DNA of 64,000 bases from Collinsella sp. An307 (GTDB taxonomy: Bacteria; Actinomycetota; Coriobacteriia; Coriobacteriales; Coriobacteriaceae). This document shows positions 9,300 to 17,602 of the stretch, one piece after another. How positions within the stretch are numbered: the first letter of the stretch is position 1; each line of letters opens with the position of its first letter. A program made the translations under genes and the position numbers. Where the stretch lies: the NCBI RefSeq assembly GCF_002161805.1, contig NZ_NFIP01000002.1, positions 1 through 64,000 on the forward strand, read 5' to 3'. Under the pieces are notes generated by a model that ran no database searches, was not told where the DNA came from, and was given only the letters and a program-made list of their open reading frames with translations.

Positions 9300-10976
9300 A
9301 TGGGCATCGATACGAAGCAGGCTATCTCACGCCGCCAGTTTACCGCTGGCACACTTGCCGCGAGTGCGCTCGCCATGCTGGCGGGATGCAGCGGAGAGGC
9401 CGGTGCCGGTGCTGGTTCGGCGTCGTCGGGCTCCTCGTCCTCCGATAGGGTCTTCCGTTGTTACCTCAGCGAGCCTGCCTATATCGACCCCAACAACGCG
9501 CAGGAGACGCAGGGTGCCCTTGTGGTTCACGCGCTCTTTGATCCGCTTGTGACCTGGGACTGGTCGACCAACGCTGCCGTTCCGCTTGCCGCTGCCGAGC
9601 TGCCCTCCATCTCTGAGGACGGTCTCACCTACACCTTCAAGCTGCGTGAGGGTATGACGTTCCATAACGGCGACCCGGTAGACGCGGAGTCGTTCCGTCG
9701 CGGTTGGGAGCGCCTTGCCGATCCCAACCTCGCCACCCCCTCAGAGATTGGCTACCACCTCTCGCCGGTTCTGGGCTATGCGGAGATGGCGGCGGGCGAG
9801 GCGACGTCTATGGCTGGCCTTGCCTGCCCGGATGAGCTCACCTTCCAGGTGACGCTCATCGCACCTATGGCGGACTTCCTCGCCGTGTGCTGTCACCCGG
9901 GCCTCTCTCCTGTTCCCCAGGCGGCGCTCGACGATCAGGCATCCTTCCTCGAGGCGCCTATTGGCAACGGTCCCTTCATGATGGACGGTGCTTGGCAGCA
10001 CAACCAGTACATCAACCTTGTGCGGTTTGACGACTACTATGGCGAGGCGCCGGCAATCGAGGGCATCTACTTCGATATCAAGGCGGACCCCGATACTGCC
10101 TTTAGCGAGTTCGAGGCGGGGGATGTGGACTTTGCACCCATCCCGACTGGACGCATTCAGGACACCATTGATGCCTACGGCAAGTCTGAGGACGGCTACA
10201 CGGCGGAGAGTGGCAAGCAGGTGCTTACAGGCAGTCAGGCTAACACCTACTTCATCACGCTCAACATTAGCGATCCGATTCTCTCTGATGTGAACGTGCG
10301 CCGCGCCCTGTCGCTTGCCATCAACCGCCAGAACATCGTCGACACGCTCTATGAGGGTACACGTGCGGTGGCAACCTCTATTTTCCCACCCGTTATCGAC
10401 GACGACCCCGAGGATGCTTGGGAGTATTGCACCTACGACACCGAGCGCGCGGGGCAGCTGCTCGATAAGGCGGGCTATCCGGCGGACGAGAACGGCAAGC
10501 GCAACCTTACGCTCACGCTGAGCTACGACGGCGGGCGTGGGCATGAGGACATCATGTCCTCCATTCAGGCAGACCTTGCTAACATTGGCGTCACTATCGA
10601 ACAGGAGTCGCTCGAATGGGCGGCGCTGCTGCCGCGCCTGGGCGATGCCCAGTTCCAGATGGGGCGCAGCGGCTGGACTGCCGATTATCCCACGATGGAC
10701 AACTTCCTCTACCCGAATTTCTATAGCACGGCGAACGATAACTCGTCTACGTTCAACAATCCTGATATCGACGCCGCCCTCGATGCGGCGCGCCAGATTA
10801 CCGATGACGAGGACCGCAAGGTGGCATATCGTCAGATTTGTCACGCTATCGGACAGGACGTACCGGTGATTCCAATCATGCACGCTGCCCATAACTATGT
10901 GGTCTCGGAGCGAGTGAAATCGTTCATGTTCGACGCGCAGTTGCTCGGCGATTTCAAGAACGCCGAGATCGCGTAG
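9300..10976 (+). CDS. peptide ABC transporter substrate-binding lipoprotein
   Basis: A 558-residue extracytoplasmic solute-binding protein of family 5 (OppA/DppA type). The N-terminus carries a twin-arginine signal (SRRQFTAG, residues 10-17) running into a lipobox LAGC with Cys30, so it should be Tat-exported and lipid-anchored. The family motif appears as YTFKLREGMTFHNGDPVDAESF. It is strikingly similar along its length to the binding protein at 43722-45380 (same ISEDGLTYTFKLREGM and WTADYPTMDNFLYPNF segments), so the two are paralogues. No permease is adjacent; it may serve the opp transporter downstream. GGGAGAGG precedes the ATG. Confidence 0.92.
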   Translation: MGIDTKQAISRRQFTAGTLAASALAMLAGCSGEAGAGAGSASSGSSSSDRVFRCYLSEPAYIDPNNAQETQGALVVHALFDPLVTWDWSTNAAVPLAAAELPSISEDGLTYTFKLREGMTFHNGDPVDAESFRRGWERLADPNLATPSEIGYHLSPVLGYAEMAAGEATSMAGLACPDELTFQVTLIAPMADFLAVCCHPGLSPVPQAALDDQASFLEAPIGNGPFMMDGAWQHNQYINLVRFDDYYGEAPAIEGIYFDIKADPDTAFSEFEAGDVDFAPIPTGRIQDTIDAYGKSEDGYTAESGKQVLTGSQANTYFITLNISDPILSDVNVRRALSLAINRQNIVDTLYEGTRAVATSIFPPVIDDDPEDAWEYCTYDTERAGQLLDKAGYPADENGKRNLTLTLSYDGGRGHEDIMSSIQADLANIGVTIEQESLEWAALLPRLGDAQFQMGRSGWTADYPTMDNFLYPNFYSTANDNSSTFNNPDIDAALDAARQITDDEDRKVAYRQICHAIGQDVPVIPIMHAAHNYVVSERVKSFMFDAQLLGDFKNAEIA

Positions 10977-11772
10977 CCGCCCGCGCAGCACTCTCTGCCA
11001 CGAGTGCCTGGAAGAAGCGGTTCATAGGCGCTGTAGTGCCAAAGTACTCCGGGTGCCATTGCACCGCCACAATCGGGCTGCCGTCTTCTGCCTCTACGCC
11101 CTCGACAACGCCGTCGGGGGCGTAGGCCGTGGCGCGGAGCGCGGGTGCTACGGCGCGCGCCGCCTGGTGGTGAAGCGAATTCACGGCGAGCTTCTCGGCA
11201 TCGAAAATGTGTGCGAGCTGAGAGCCTTCAGCAAAGGTGACCGTGTGACAGAGCCGCTCGCCATCATAGTCGCCCTCGGGTGTATGGGCATTGTGCTCGC
11301 ATAGGGCCTCGTCGTTTTGCGGCGAGAAATCTCTCGGCAGGTCCTCGTAGAGGGTACCGCCAAAGAAAGCGTTTAAGACCTGTAGGCCGCGGCAGATGCC
11401 ATAGATGGGCAGATTGTGCGTGATGGCGTAAGCAACAAGGCGCCATTCGACCGCATCGCGAAGCGGGGTAATATCCGGCTCACTGTCCGTGCCGAACGTG
11501 TTGGCGCGGGTGGAATTGGGTGCTTCCCCGCGGGTGTCATCACGATGCGGGTCGCTCCAGCGCACAGGGTCCACATCGTGGCCGCCAGTAAGCAGCACGC
11601 CGTCCAGAAGGGGAAAGAGCTGTGTGTAGGTGGTCTCGTCCTCGGTGAGGGGCAGGATGAGCGGCGCGCCTCCTGCGGAAATCACTGCGTCGGCATAGTT
11701 GCAGGCAAGACGTATGTCACCTACAGCGGGCAGGTGCGTAGGTACGATGCCAATGACGGGACGTGCGTGCAT
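10954..11772 (-). CDS. class I glutamine amidotransferase-like peptidase (C26 family)
   Basis: A 272-residue cytosolic enzyme of the gamma-glutamyl-gamma-aminobutyrate hydrolase (PuuD)/peptidase C26 group. The nucleophile is Cys127 in YGICRGLQ; His and Glu of the triad are in VQWHPEYF near residue 244; LLTGGHDVDP forms the oxyanion region. These enzymes hydrolyse gamma-glutamyl amides. Its 3' end overlaps the convergent peptide-binding protein gene by 23 bp. A TATAAT -10 hexamer lies at 11844-11849 on this strand, and AAGGA precedes the ATG. The physiological substrate is not shown by context. Confidence 0.88.
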   Translation of the reverse strand: MHARPVIGIVPTHLPAVGDIRLACNYADAVISAGGAPLILPLTEDETTYTQLFPLLDGVLLTGGHDVDPVRWSDPHRDDTRGEAPNSTRANTFGTDSEPDITPLRDAVEWRLVAYAITHNLPIYGICRGLQVLNAFFGGTLYEDLPRDFSPQNDEALCEHNAHTPEGDYDGERLCHTVTFAEGSQLAHIFDAEKLAVNSLHHQAARAVAPALRATAYAPDGVVEGVEAEDGSPIVAVQWHPEYFGTTAPMNRFFQALVAESAARAATRSRRS

Positions 11773-11892
11773 GGGGTTCCTTCTTGTCGAGCCTTCTCGC
11801 TGCGGACATTGGTGGAGCCACAGCGCGGTGGTGTTCTTGAGAGATTATATGTCGGCAGACGCCTGCGTTCATGACGTGCAAGGTCGCCGGGC

Positions 11893-12795
11893 GTGCTAGA
11901 GGCACGTGAGGTAGTGCTCTGCCTCCGCATGGGAGCGAAAGGTGAAGAGCTCGATGCCCGTGGGGCGATTGTCGAGAAGGGAACGGAGAAGCGGCGCCTG
12001 CTTCTCGGGAAAACGCTTGATATAGGCGGTGAACTCTGGGTCCAACTTGTCCTCCTGCCATGGGAGGTCTTCGCGGGGAGAACCGATGCGTGCCGCTGCC
12101 CCTGCAAGGCATTCTTCGACGCGGCGGCGGTTGCGGGGGACTGGTCCATGCTCCTCACACCCGCGCGCCCGGTGCCGCGTGACTGGCTCTTTGCCGATAT
12201 GCGTGGGCGGCGCGTGCTCGGCCTCGCTGCGGGTGGCGGTCAGCAGATGCCGATCTTTGCGGCGATGGGAGCCGTGTGCACAGTGCTCGACTATTCCGAG
12301 CGCCAGATTGCCTCGGAGGAACTCGTCGCCCGGCGCGAGGGATATGAGATCCGGGCAATCCGCGCCGACATGACGCGACCCCTGCCCTTTGCAGACGAGG
12401 AGTTCGACCTCATCTTTCATCCGGTTTCCAACTGCTACGTTGAGGACGTCGGCGCTATCTGGCGCGAATGCGCGCGCGTGCTGCGCCCGGGCGGCCGCTT
12501 GCTTGCGGGGCTCGACAACGGCGTCAACTACATTGTCGACGACGATGAGGAGCGCATCGTGCAAGGGCTTCCCTTCAACCCGCTCAGGAACCCAGGCTTG
12601 ATTCCCGCTGAGGAGCTCGACGAGTGGGGCATGCAGTTCTCGCACACGCTCGACGAGCAGATCCGCGGACAGATCCAAGCGGGTCTCTCGCTCATCGACC
12701 TATATGAAGATACCAACGGGGGAGAAAGCCGGCTGCATAAGCTCGGCATCCCGACGTTTTGGGCGACCTGCGCGGAGAAGCCGGCCGACGCGTGA
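11893..12795 (+). CDS. SAM-dependent methyltransferase with abnormal 5' end
   Basis: From about 12118 onward this is a clear class I methyltransferase of unknown substrate: GDWSMLLTP, the SAM-binding motif VLGLAAGGGQQMP, then ADMTRPLPF, FDLIFHPVSNCYVEDV and RVLRPGGRLLAG. Relatives have a tryptophan-rich N-terminus of about 45 residues ending in a His-Glu-Phe motif. Here that part is missing, and the upstream open frame (first possible starts GTG 11893, GTG 11914, ATG 11929) is unlike the family, lacks a good ribosome site and lies opposite a plausible small minus-strand gene. The gene is therefore probably 5' truncated or frameshifted near 12080-12120. Confidence 0.6.
   Translation: MLEAREVVLCLRMGAKGEELDARGAIVEKGTEKRRLLLGKTLDIGGELWVQLVLLPWEVFAGRTDACRCPCKAFFDAAAVAGDWSMLLTPARPVPRDWLFADMRGRRVLGLAAGGGQQMPIFAAMGAVCTVLDYSERQIASEELVARREGYEIRAIRADMTRPLPFADEEFDLIFHPVSNCYVEDVGAIWRECARVLRPGGRLLAGLDNGVNYIVDDDEERIVQGLPFNPLRNPGLIPAEELDEWGMQFSHTLDEQIRGQIQAGLSLIDLYEDTNGGESRLHKLGIPTFWATCAEKPADA
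11896..12045 (-). CDS. possible small protein, DUF1801-like start, TTG initiation
   Basis: A 49-residue frame that looks like true coding sequence: AGGAGGA sits 4 bases before a TTG at 12045, and codons have the G/C third positions of the neighbours. It starts (L/M)DPEFTAYIKRFPEKQAPLL, reminiscent of the first helix of DUF1801/YdhG iron-chaperone-like proteins, then ends early. The frame stays open further upstream, so it could also be the remnant C-terminus of a longer gene. It lies antisense to the odd 5' part of the methyltransferase frame, so at most one of the two is really coding there. Confidence 0.4.
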   Translation of the reverse strand: MDPEFTAYIKRFPEKQAPLLRSLLDNRPTGIELFTFRSHAEAEHYLTCL

Positions 12796-12827
12796 CCGTA
12801 GTTGCGCTCGCCGCGCTTGTCTCGCTG

Positions 12828-13928
12828 CTAGCAGGGGACGCGGTAGATGAACATGCCCTCGGGGAGGCCTTCGTAATCGTTGGCGCTGCGCCAGTGCTCC
12901 GCGGCGCGCTTGAGGCCGAGGTGGTCGTAGAAGCCCCAGTTGCAGTCGGTGTCGGTAAAGAGGAACGCGCCCGGCGCCCCGGCTTTGCGGAGGCGTTCGA
13001 CCGCGCGGGTGATAAGGGCGCGGCCGATGCCGAGGCCGCGGGCGCGGGGCCCGATGGCGAGAAGAACAATCTCCGCTTCGTGTGTGATGCCGGCATCTGC
13101 GATAAGTCCTTTGTTGACGACGTAGCTCGCGTCGAGGTAGGCGCGGTAGCGCGCCGCGGCGACCGGGTCCGTCTCCTGCAGGCGCAGCTCGACCTCGTCA
13201 CGCTGCTCGCCCCAGCGCTCAAAACTCCCGTTTCTCCGGTTCGCGCCGGTGTTCGCGCAACAAATGCCCGCCGTCTCGCCATCCACCTCGGCAACAATCG
13301 CAAAGGTGGACCAGCTCAGGCAGTCGAGCACGTCATGCAGCGCCTCAAGCGCGGCGTACTCCTCGGTGGGGGTATCCGTGTGCCAAAGGCCGCGGAGAAT
13401 CTCGGCGAGCGCGGGCAGGTCTGATTCATCGACGGGGCGGTAGGCGATTGAGCGCTCAGCTGCGGGGACGCGCCCTTGCAGCCGCATGTAGAGCAGCGGG
13501 TAGGGACGATCCTCTTCGTCGAAGTCGGTTCGCTTATAGGTTGCAAATCCCATGTGCTCGTAGAAACCCACGGCGTTAGGGTTTTGCTCGTTCACGGTGA
13601 GCTCTCTCACGCCGAGGCGCTCGATACCGTACGTGAGGAGCCTCCGACCAAGGCCCTGTCCGCGCACGGCAGGATCGAGAAAAAGCATCTCAAGGCGACC
13701 CGCCTCCACGCCCATGAAGCCTACGGGCGCTCCATTGCGCTCGGCTACGACAAGCTCGCCCACGCCCTCGATCGCCTGCGGGACGAAGGGCTCAATCTCG
13801 ACGATCTCTGCATCTGAGAGAAACGTATGCGTTGCGCGCACGGAGCGCTCCCATACAGAGACGAGTTGCGCCGCGAGTTCCGGTGTGCGGTTCGTAGCAG
13901 AGAGGATCTGAATGTCGTTGACGGGCAT
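12828..13928 (-). CDS. tandem GNAT-family N-acetyltransferase
   Basis: A 366-residue protein made of two acetyl-CoA-binding GNAT domains. Domain 1 (about residues 1-155) has the pyrophosphate loop AVRGQGLGRRLL and NPNAVGFYEHMGF. Domain 2 (about 160-366) has RARGLGIGRALI and DCNWGFYDHLGL. Domain 1 resembles stand-alone small-molecule acetyltransferases; the fused second domain resembles unassigned GNATs. Substrates cannot be read from sequence. The ATG follows GAGGAG. The gene ends 32 bp from the convergent methyltransferase. Confidence 0.85.
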   Translation of the reverse strand: MPVNDIQILSATNRTPELAAQLVSVWERSVRATHTFLSDAEIVEIEPFVPQAIEGVGELVVAERNGAPVGFMGVEAGRLEMLFLDPAVRGQGLGRRLLTYGIERLGVRELTVNEQNPNAVGFYEHMGFATYKRTDFDEEDRPYPLLYMRLQGRVPAAERSIAYRPVDESDLPALAEILRGLWHTDTPTEEYAALEALHDVLDCLSWSTFAIVAEVDGETAGICCANTGANRRNGSFERWGEQRDEVELRLQETDPVAAARYRAYLDASYVVNKGLIADAGITHEAEIVLLAIGPRARGLGIGRALITRAVERLRKAGAPGAFLFTDTDCNWGFYDHLGLKRAAEHWRSANDYEGLPEGMFIYRVPC

Positions 13929-14114
13929 GGGGCTCCTCGGCCGGCAGTTGACGCTGATTGCGCCACAGCATAACGCAGCCGTTATGCGCGGGGCAAACGG
14001 CCACGCTGCGCTTTCTCGTGCTTTACGTGGGCCTCACGTTATGTAGAGCCGAAGTGGGAATAGAATGGTGCTCTGAACATAGGGGATATAAGGACGTCGA
14101 GAGAGGAGCGTGCC

Positions 14115-14627
14115 ATGGAGTTTCGACCCATGCGCCGTCATCGTCAGGAGCTTTCGCCCGAAGCGTGCCGGGAGGTGCTCGAGCGGGCGACGTCGGGCGT
14201 GCTTGCCCTTGTGGGTGACGAGGGCTATCCCTACGCGGTGCCGCTGAGCTACGCCCTTGACGGCGATAGGATTATCTTCCACAGCGCGCGCGAGGGGCAC
14301 AAGATCGACGCAATCGCGCGCTGCCCCAAGGCTTCGTTTTGCGTGGTCGACCAAGACGACGTTCATCCTGCTGAGTTCACCACGTACTATCGGAGCGTCA
14401 TCGCTTTCGGGCGGATGCGCGTGATTGAAGACGACGTCGAGAGACGTGCCGCGGCAGAGCTTCTGGGGCGGCGGTATGGGCCCAATCTGCCGGATACCGC
14501 CTGCGAAGAGGAGATCAACCGGTTCTGGTCAGGGTTCTGCATGTTGGAGCTGCGCATCGACCACTTGAGCGGCAAGCAAGCGAGGGAGCTCATGCCGCCA
14601 CGTGCGAAAATATATGCGTTCGCATAA
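14115..14627 (+). CDS. Nim-like pyridoxamine 5'-phosphate oxidase-family flavoprotein
   Basis: A 170-residue FMN-binding split-barrel protein of the group that includes the NimA 5-nitroimidazole reductases. The N-terminal RRHRQELSPEACREVL, then GVLALVGDEGYPYAVPLSYA and the phosphate-contact region IFHSAREGHKIDAI, fit the family closely. Such proteins reduce small nitro or quinone compounds; whether this one gives drug tolerance is not shown. Its last codons form one of two related palindromes (see the next entries). GAGAGGAG lies before the ATG. Confidence 0.87.
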   Translation: MEFRPMRRHRQELSPEACREVLERATSGVLALVGDEGYPYAVPLSYALDGDRIIFHSAREGHKIDAIARCPKASFCVVDQDDVHPAEFTTYYRSVIAFGRMRVIEDDVERRAAAELLGRRYGPNLPDTACEEEINRFWSGFCMLELRIDHLSGKQARELMPPRAKIYAFA

Positions 14628-14672
14628 TACACGGCTGGCCACAGCGCGGTTTATGCGAACGCATAAACCGCG
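14613..14672. promoter_or_regulatory. pair of related palindromes TATGCG-NN-CGCATA
   Basis: Site 1 (14613-14626) is TATGCGTTCGCATA and overlaps the stop codon of the Nim-like gene. Site 2 (14645-14672) is a perfect 13-bp inverted repeat with an AA centre whose middle is TATGCGAACGCATA. Both share the half-site TATGCG at a 2-bp centre; the centres are 39 bp apart. Site 2 could fold as a hairpin but has no T-run. A pair of operator sites is the simplest reading; which regulator binds is unknown. Confidence 0.55.
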
Positions 14673-15108
14673 GCGGTAAGATGATGCTCCCCAGTTTTAC
14701 ACCTCGCCCATCGAATAGAAGCCCTATGTCGCGAGGGCGATCTTTCCTGCTCGAATTGAGTGAAACGTCGCTGTGCCCCCGTGAGGTTCATCGTGGTCAC
14801 CTTGCAAAATCGTGTGTTGTAATCGGCTAAAAATCGATCGTTGCATGGCAAACGCATAGAGAAGCGAAAATGGGCTGTCGGTATGTTTCCGACATGTTGA
14901 GAGGTCGTTTCCCGCATGCGACCGTCTGCTTTCCCGTCGGTTGCGAGGGCGTTTCCGATGTTTCGAGTCCATTGTGGGACGGTAAAACGCCCCCTGTGCG
15001 AGCCTCCGGGGGTTAATCGCGCTCCTACCATGACTGTGTTCCGTCCCGTCGCAGGCGCCGCGGCGGGGGCGGTCAAGTTAGGTACGCGCTATTTGGGAGG
15101 CGACGCGT
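14673..15108. other. gene-free amt upstream region with 22-bp-spaced TTTCC motifs
   Basis: No convincing coding frame was found. The motif TTTCC recurs with its first base at 14886, 14908, 14930 and 14952, exactly 22 bp apart. The copies sit among short inverted repeats (GTCGG/CCGAC around 14877-14892, GGTCG/CGACC around 14903-14923). The region may be the long leader or control region of amt, which has GGGAGG before its ATG at 15109. Confidence 0.6.
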
Positions 15109-16383
15109 ATGTTCGATACGGGTTCGACCGCGTTCATGATGGTGAGCAGCATGCTCGTCCTGTTCATGACGCCGGGTCTGGCATTTTTCTACGGTGGACT
15201 GTCACGACGCAAGAACGTGATCAACACCATGCTCATGAGTTTTGCGGTGATTGGCATCGTGGGGCTCACGTGGGTGGTCGCGGGATGGTCGATTGCCTAC
15301 GGGGGCGACGGCACCAACCCTATCATCGGCGGGTTCGATCAACTGGGGCTCGCGGGTACGGTTGCGGGCATGCTTAAGGAGGCCGCCGCGCCGGGCGATG
15401 CCACGTATCCCGGTGTGGTGGACGTCACGTTCCAGATGGCATTTGCGCTCATCACCTGCGCCATCGTGACCGGGTCCGTGGCAGGGCGCATGCGCTTCGG
15501 TGCGCTGGCGGCGTTTATCGCGGCGTGGTCGCTCGTGGTCTACGCGCCGCTCGCCCACATGGTCTGGGGTGGCGAGCATTCGTTCATCGGCGGGATCATC
15601 GGCGCACTCGACTTTGCGGGCGGTGATGTGGTGCACATCAGCTCCGGCCTCACCGGCCTTGCGCTTTGTTGCGCACTCGGTGCCCGTAAGGGGTTTGGTA
15701 TCAAGACCTACCGGCCCCACAACGTGCCCTTCGTGGCGCTCGGCGCTGGGCTTCTGTGGCTCGGTTGGTTTGGTTTCAACGGCGGATCGGCCTTTGCGGC
15801 AGACGGCATCGCGGCGCTTGCGATTTTGAACACCGTGGTCTCTAGCGCCGCCGGCTTGGCCTCGTGGATGATCGTCGAGCGCCTGGCCACGGGCAAGCCC
15901 ACGCTCGTGGGCGCCTGCACCGGTTTGGTGGCGGGGCTCGTCGTGGTGACGCCCTCGGCGGGCTTCGTCGAGCCGTGGGCCGCGGTCATCATGGGCCTTA
16001 TGGTCTCGCCGGTCTGCTACTTCGCTATTTCGCACCTTAAGACGCGTTTTGGTTACGACGACGCGCTCGATGCGTTTGGCTGTCACGGCATCGGCGGTAT
16101 TTTGGGCGGCATTCTCACGGGCATCTTCTGCGTGCCGGAGCTCTCGTGGACGGAGTACGGCGGGCTCATCTACACCGGTGACGCGACGCTTCTCGCGAGC
16201 CAGGTTTTGGGCATCGTGGTGACGGCGGTGCTGGTACTCGCGCTGGACGCGCTGCTCATCATCGTCGTCCGAGCCCTCTTTGGCGGGCGGTTGCGTGTGA
16301 CGGATGCCGAGGAGGCGCTCGGTCTCGATGTCGCCGCCCACGGTGAGAGCGCTTACCCCGCCTATACCGGCCTGGACGTGTAG
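15109..16383 (+). CDS. amt: ammonium transporter
   Basis: A 424-residue polytopic membrane protein of the Amt/MEP/Rh family that conducts ammonium into the cell as a trimer. It shows about 11 membrane segments, the N-terminal MTPGLAFFYGGLSRRKNV signature, and the two pore histidines in DVVHISSG and DAFGCHGIGG. The C-terminal cytoplasmic tail follows FGGRLRV. It is directly followed by a PII gene (60 bp), the classic amtB-glnK pairing in which PII blocks the channel when nitrogen is plentiful. Confidence 0.96.
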   Translation: MFDTGSTAFMMVSSMLVLFMTPGLAFFYGGLSRRKNVINTMLMSFAVIGIVGLTWVVAGWSIAYGGDGTNPIIGGFDQLGLAGTVAGMLKEAAAPGDATYPGVVDVTFQMAFALITCAIVTGSVAGRMRFGALAAFIAAWSLVVYAPLAHMVWGGEHSFIGGIIGALDFAGGDVVHISSGLTGLALCCALGARKGFGIKTYRPHNVPFVALGAGLLWLGWFGFNGGSAFAADGIAALAILNTVVSSAAGLASWMIVERLATGKPTLVGACTGLVAGLVVVTPSAGFVEPWAAVIMGLMVSPVCYFAISHLKTRFGYDDALDAFGCHGIGGILGGILTGIFCVPELSWTEYGGLIYTGDATLLASQVLGIVVTAVLVLALDALLIIVVRALFGGRLRVTDAEEALGLDVAAHGESAYPAYTGLDV

Positions 16384-16443
16384 AACGATTAGATGCGCGG
16401 GCGTCCGCTTGAGCTGCGGTGCCCGTTGGGAGGAATGATTCTG

Positions 16444-16782
16444 ATGAAGCAGATTACGGCAATCGTGCGCCCGGAAGTGCTCGAGCCCTTGAAGGATGCG
16501 CTTTCCGAGGCCGGGGCGTCGGGCATGACAATCTTCGAAGTTCAGGGCTTTGGCCACCAGCATGGCTGGAAGGAGTTCGTGCGCGGCTCGGAGGTACTGC
16601 TCACGATGGTGCCCAAGGTCGAGGTGATGCTCGTAGTTGACGACGGCGAGGTCGAGTCGCTCGTCGAGCGCATCTGCACCGTTGCCCGCACCGGCGAGGT
16701 GGGCGATGGCAAGATCTTCATCACGCCGGTCGATGACGTGGTGCGGATTCGCACCGGCGAGCGCGGGGCAACGGCTCTGTAG
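16444..16782 (+). CDS. PII-family nitrogen regulatory protein lacking the T-loop tyrosine
   Basis: A 112-residue PII signal-transduction protein that senses ATP/ADP and 2-oxoglutarate and should regulate the adjacent Amt. Family motifs are EVQGFG, the B-loop TGEVGDGKIF and the C-loop VRIRTGERG. The T-loop reads GWKEFVRGSEVLLT where uridylylated PII proteins have TELYRGAEY, so the modifiable tyrosine (position 51 in E. coli) is replaced by valine. The start is ATG 16444, 10 bases after GGGAGG; the ATG at 16435 is too close to it. Confidence 0.93.
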   Translation: MKQITAIVRPEVLEPLKDALSEAGASGMTIFEVQGFGHQHGWKEFVRGSEVLLTMVPKVEVMLVVDDGEVESLVERICTVARTGEVGDGKIFITPVDDVVRIRTGERGATAL

Positions 16783-16814
16783 GATCGGCGTGGGCGCTGT
16801 CGCCGAGCGTTTTT

Positions 16815-16940
16815 CAGCTATTCAACAATCTCAAGCGAGACTTCGGGCAAGGGTGCTGCAATCGCAGACAAAACCGCAGGATTTGAATCTCAGCAATCCC
16901 TGCCTACTTGAAGGGTCTGCGCCGGATTGTTGAATAGCTG
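16815..16940. repeat. 126-bp element with 16-bp perfect terminal inverted repeats
   Basis: CAGCTATTCAACAATC at 16815-16830 recurs inverted at 16925-16940, with 94 bp between. It lies between the convergent PII and phosphatase genes. No coding frame is inside. It may be a miniature inverted-repeat transposable element or a very long bidirectional stem; there is no T-run next to the stem. Confidence 0.65.
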
Positions 16941-16960
16941 CATTTTTGCTTGCGGAGGCT

Positions 16961-17560
16961 TTAATCGTTGGGGTTGATGAGCTCGAGCGCCTCGAACTGC
17001 GCCGTGGCAGGATCGAATTCGTAGACGGTGATGCCGCAGTTGCCGATGCGGCGCCCGTCGCCGCGCAGACGCTGCTCCGCCTCGGGGCCCTGCGCGCGCA
17101 AAAACTGCGCGACCGCCGCACCGTGGCTTGCCATGAGGACGCGCTCGTGGCCGGGGCGCCGCATGAGCTCGGTGATGGTCTCGACGAGGCGCGCGCGGAA
17201 CGCCATCTCGCCCTCGCCGCTGAAGGGCACGTAGAAGTCGCCGTAGGGAAGCGGCGGGTTCACGTCCTCGGTAAGGCCCTCGAACGAGCCGAAGTTCCAC
17301 TCCTTGAGACCCTTCACACGCTCGTAGGCGAGGTCGCCTTGGCCGCTCTCGGCGAGCACGAGCTCGAGCGTGTCGACGGCGCGCTCGGAGGTGGAGCTGT
17401 AGGCATGGTCGAACGTCACGCCGTGCTCGGCAAACCAGCGGCCGGCGCCTTGCGCCTGCTCGATGCCGAGTTCGGTCAAGGGCGAGTCGCACCAGCCCTG
17501 CTTGCGCTTGAGCACGTTGAAGAGGGTCTGGCCGTGGCGCATGAGATAGAGCTTTGACAT
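16961..17560 (-). CDS. histidine phosphatase family protein
   Basis: A 199-residue protein of the phosphoglycerate mutase-like histidine phosphatase superfamily. The catalytic motif is LMRHGQTLFN (His9), with Arg and Glu contacts in AYSSTSERAVDT and LKEWNFGSFEG, and the second catalytic His in MASHGAAVAQF. It probably dephosphorylates a small metabolite. The true glycolytic mutase in this genome segment is the unrelated gpmI. GAGGAAC precedes the ATG. Confidence 0.85.
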   Translation of the reverse strand: MSKLYLMRHGQTLFNVLKRKQGWCDSPLTELGIEQAQGAGRWFAEHGVTFDHAYSSTSERAVDTLELVLAESGQGDLAYERVKGLKEWNFGSFEGLTEDVNPPLPYGDFYVPFSGEGEMAFRARLVETITELMRRPGHERVLMASHGAAVAQFLRAQGPEAEQRLRGDGRRIGNCGITVYEFDPATAQFEALELINPND

Positions 17561-17602
17561 GTGGGTTCCTCATTGTCGTCGGGATTGCGTACTGCTTTGC
17601 AC

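Noticed and set aside
14651-15076. Minus-strand frame before amt
   Set aside because: Low-complexity, no family resemblance and no ribosome site; it overlaps the palindrome and repeat motifs.
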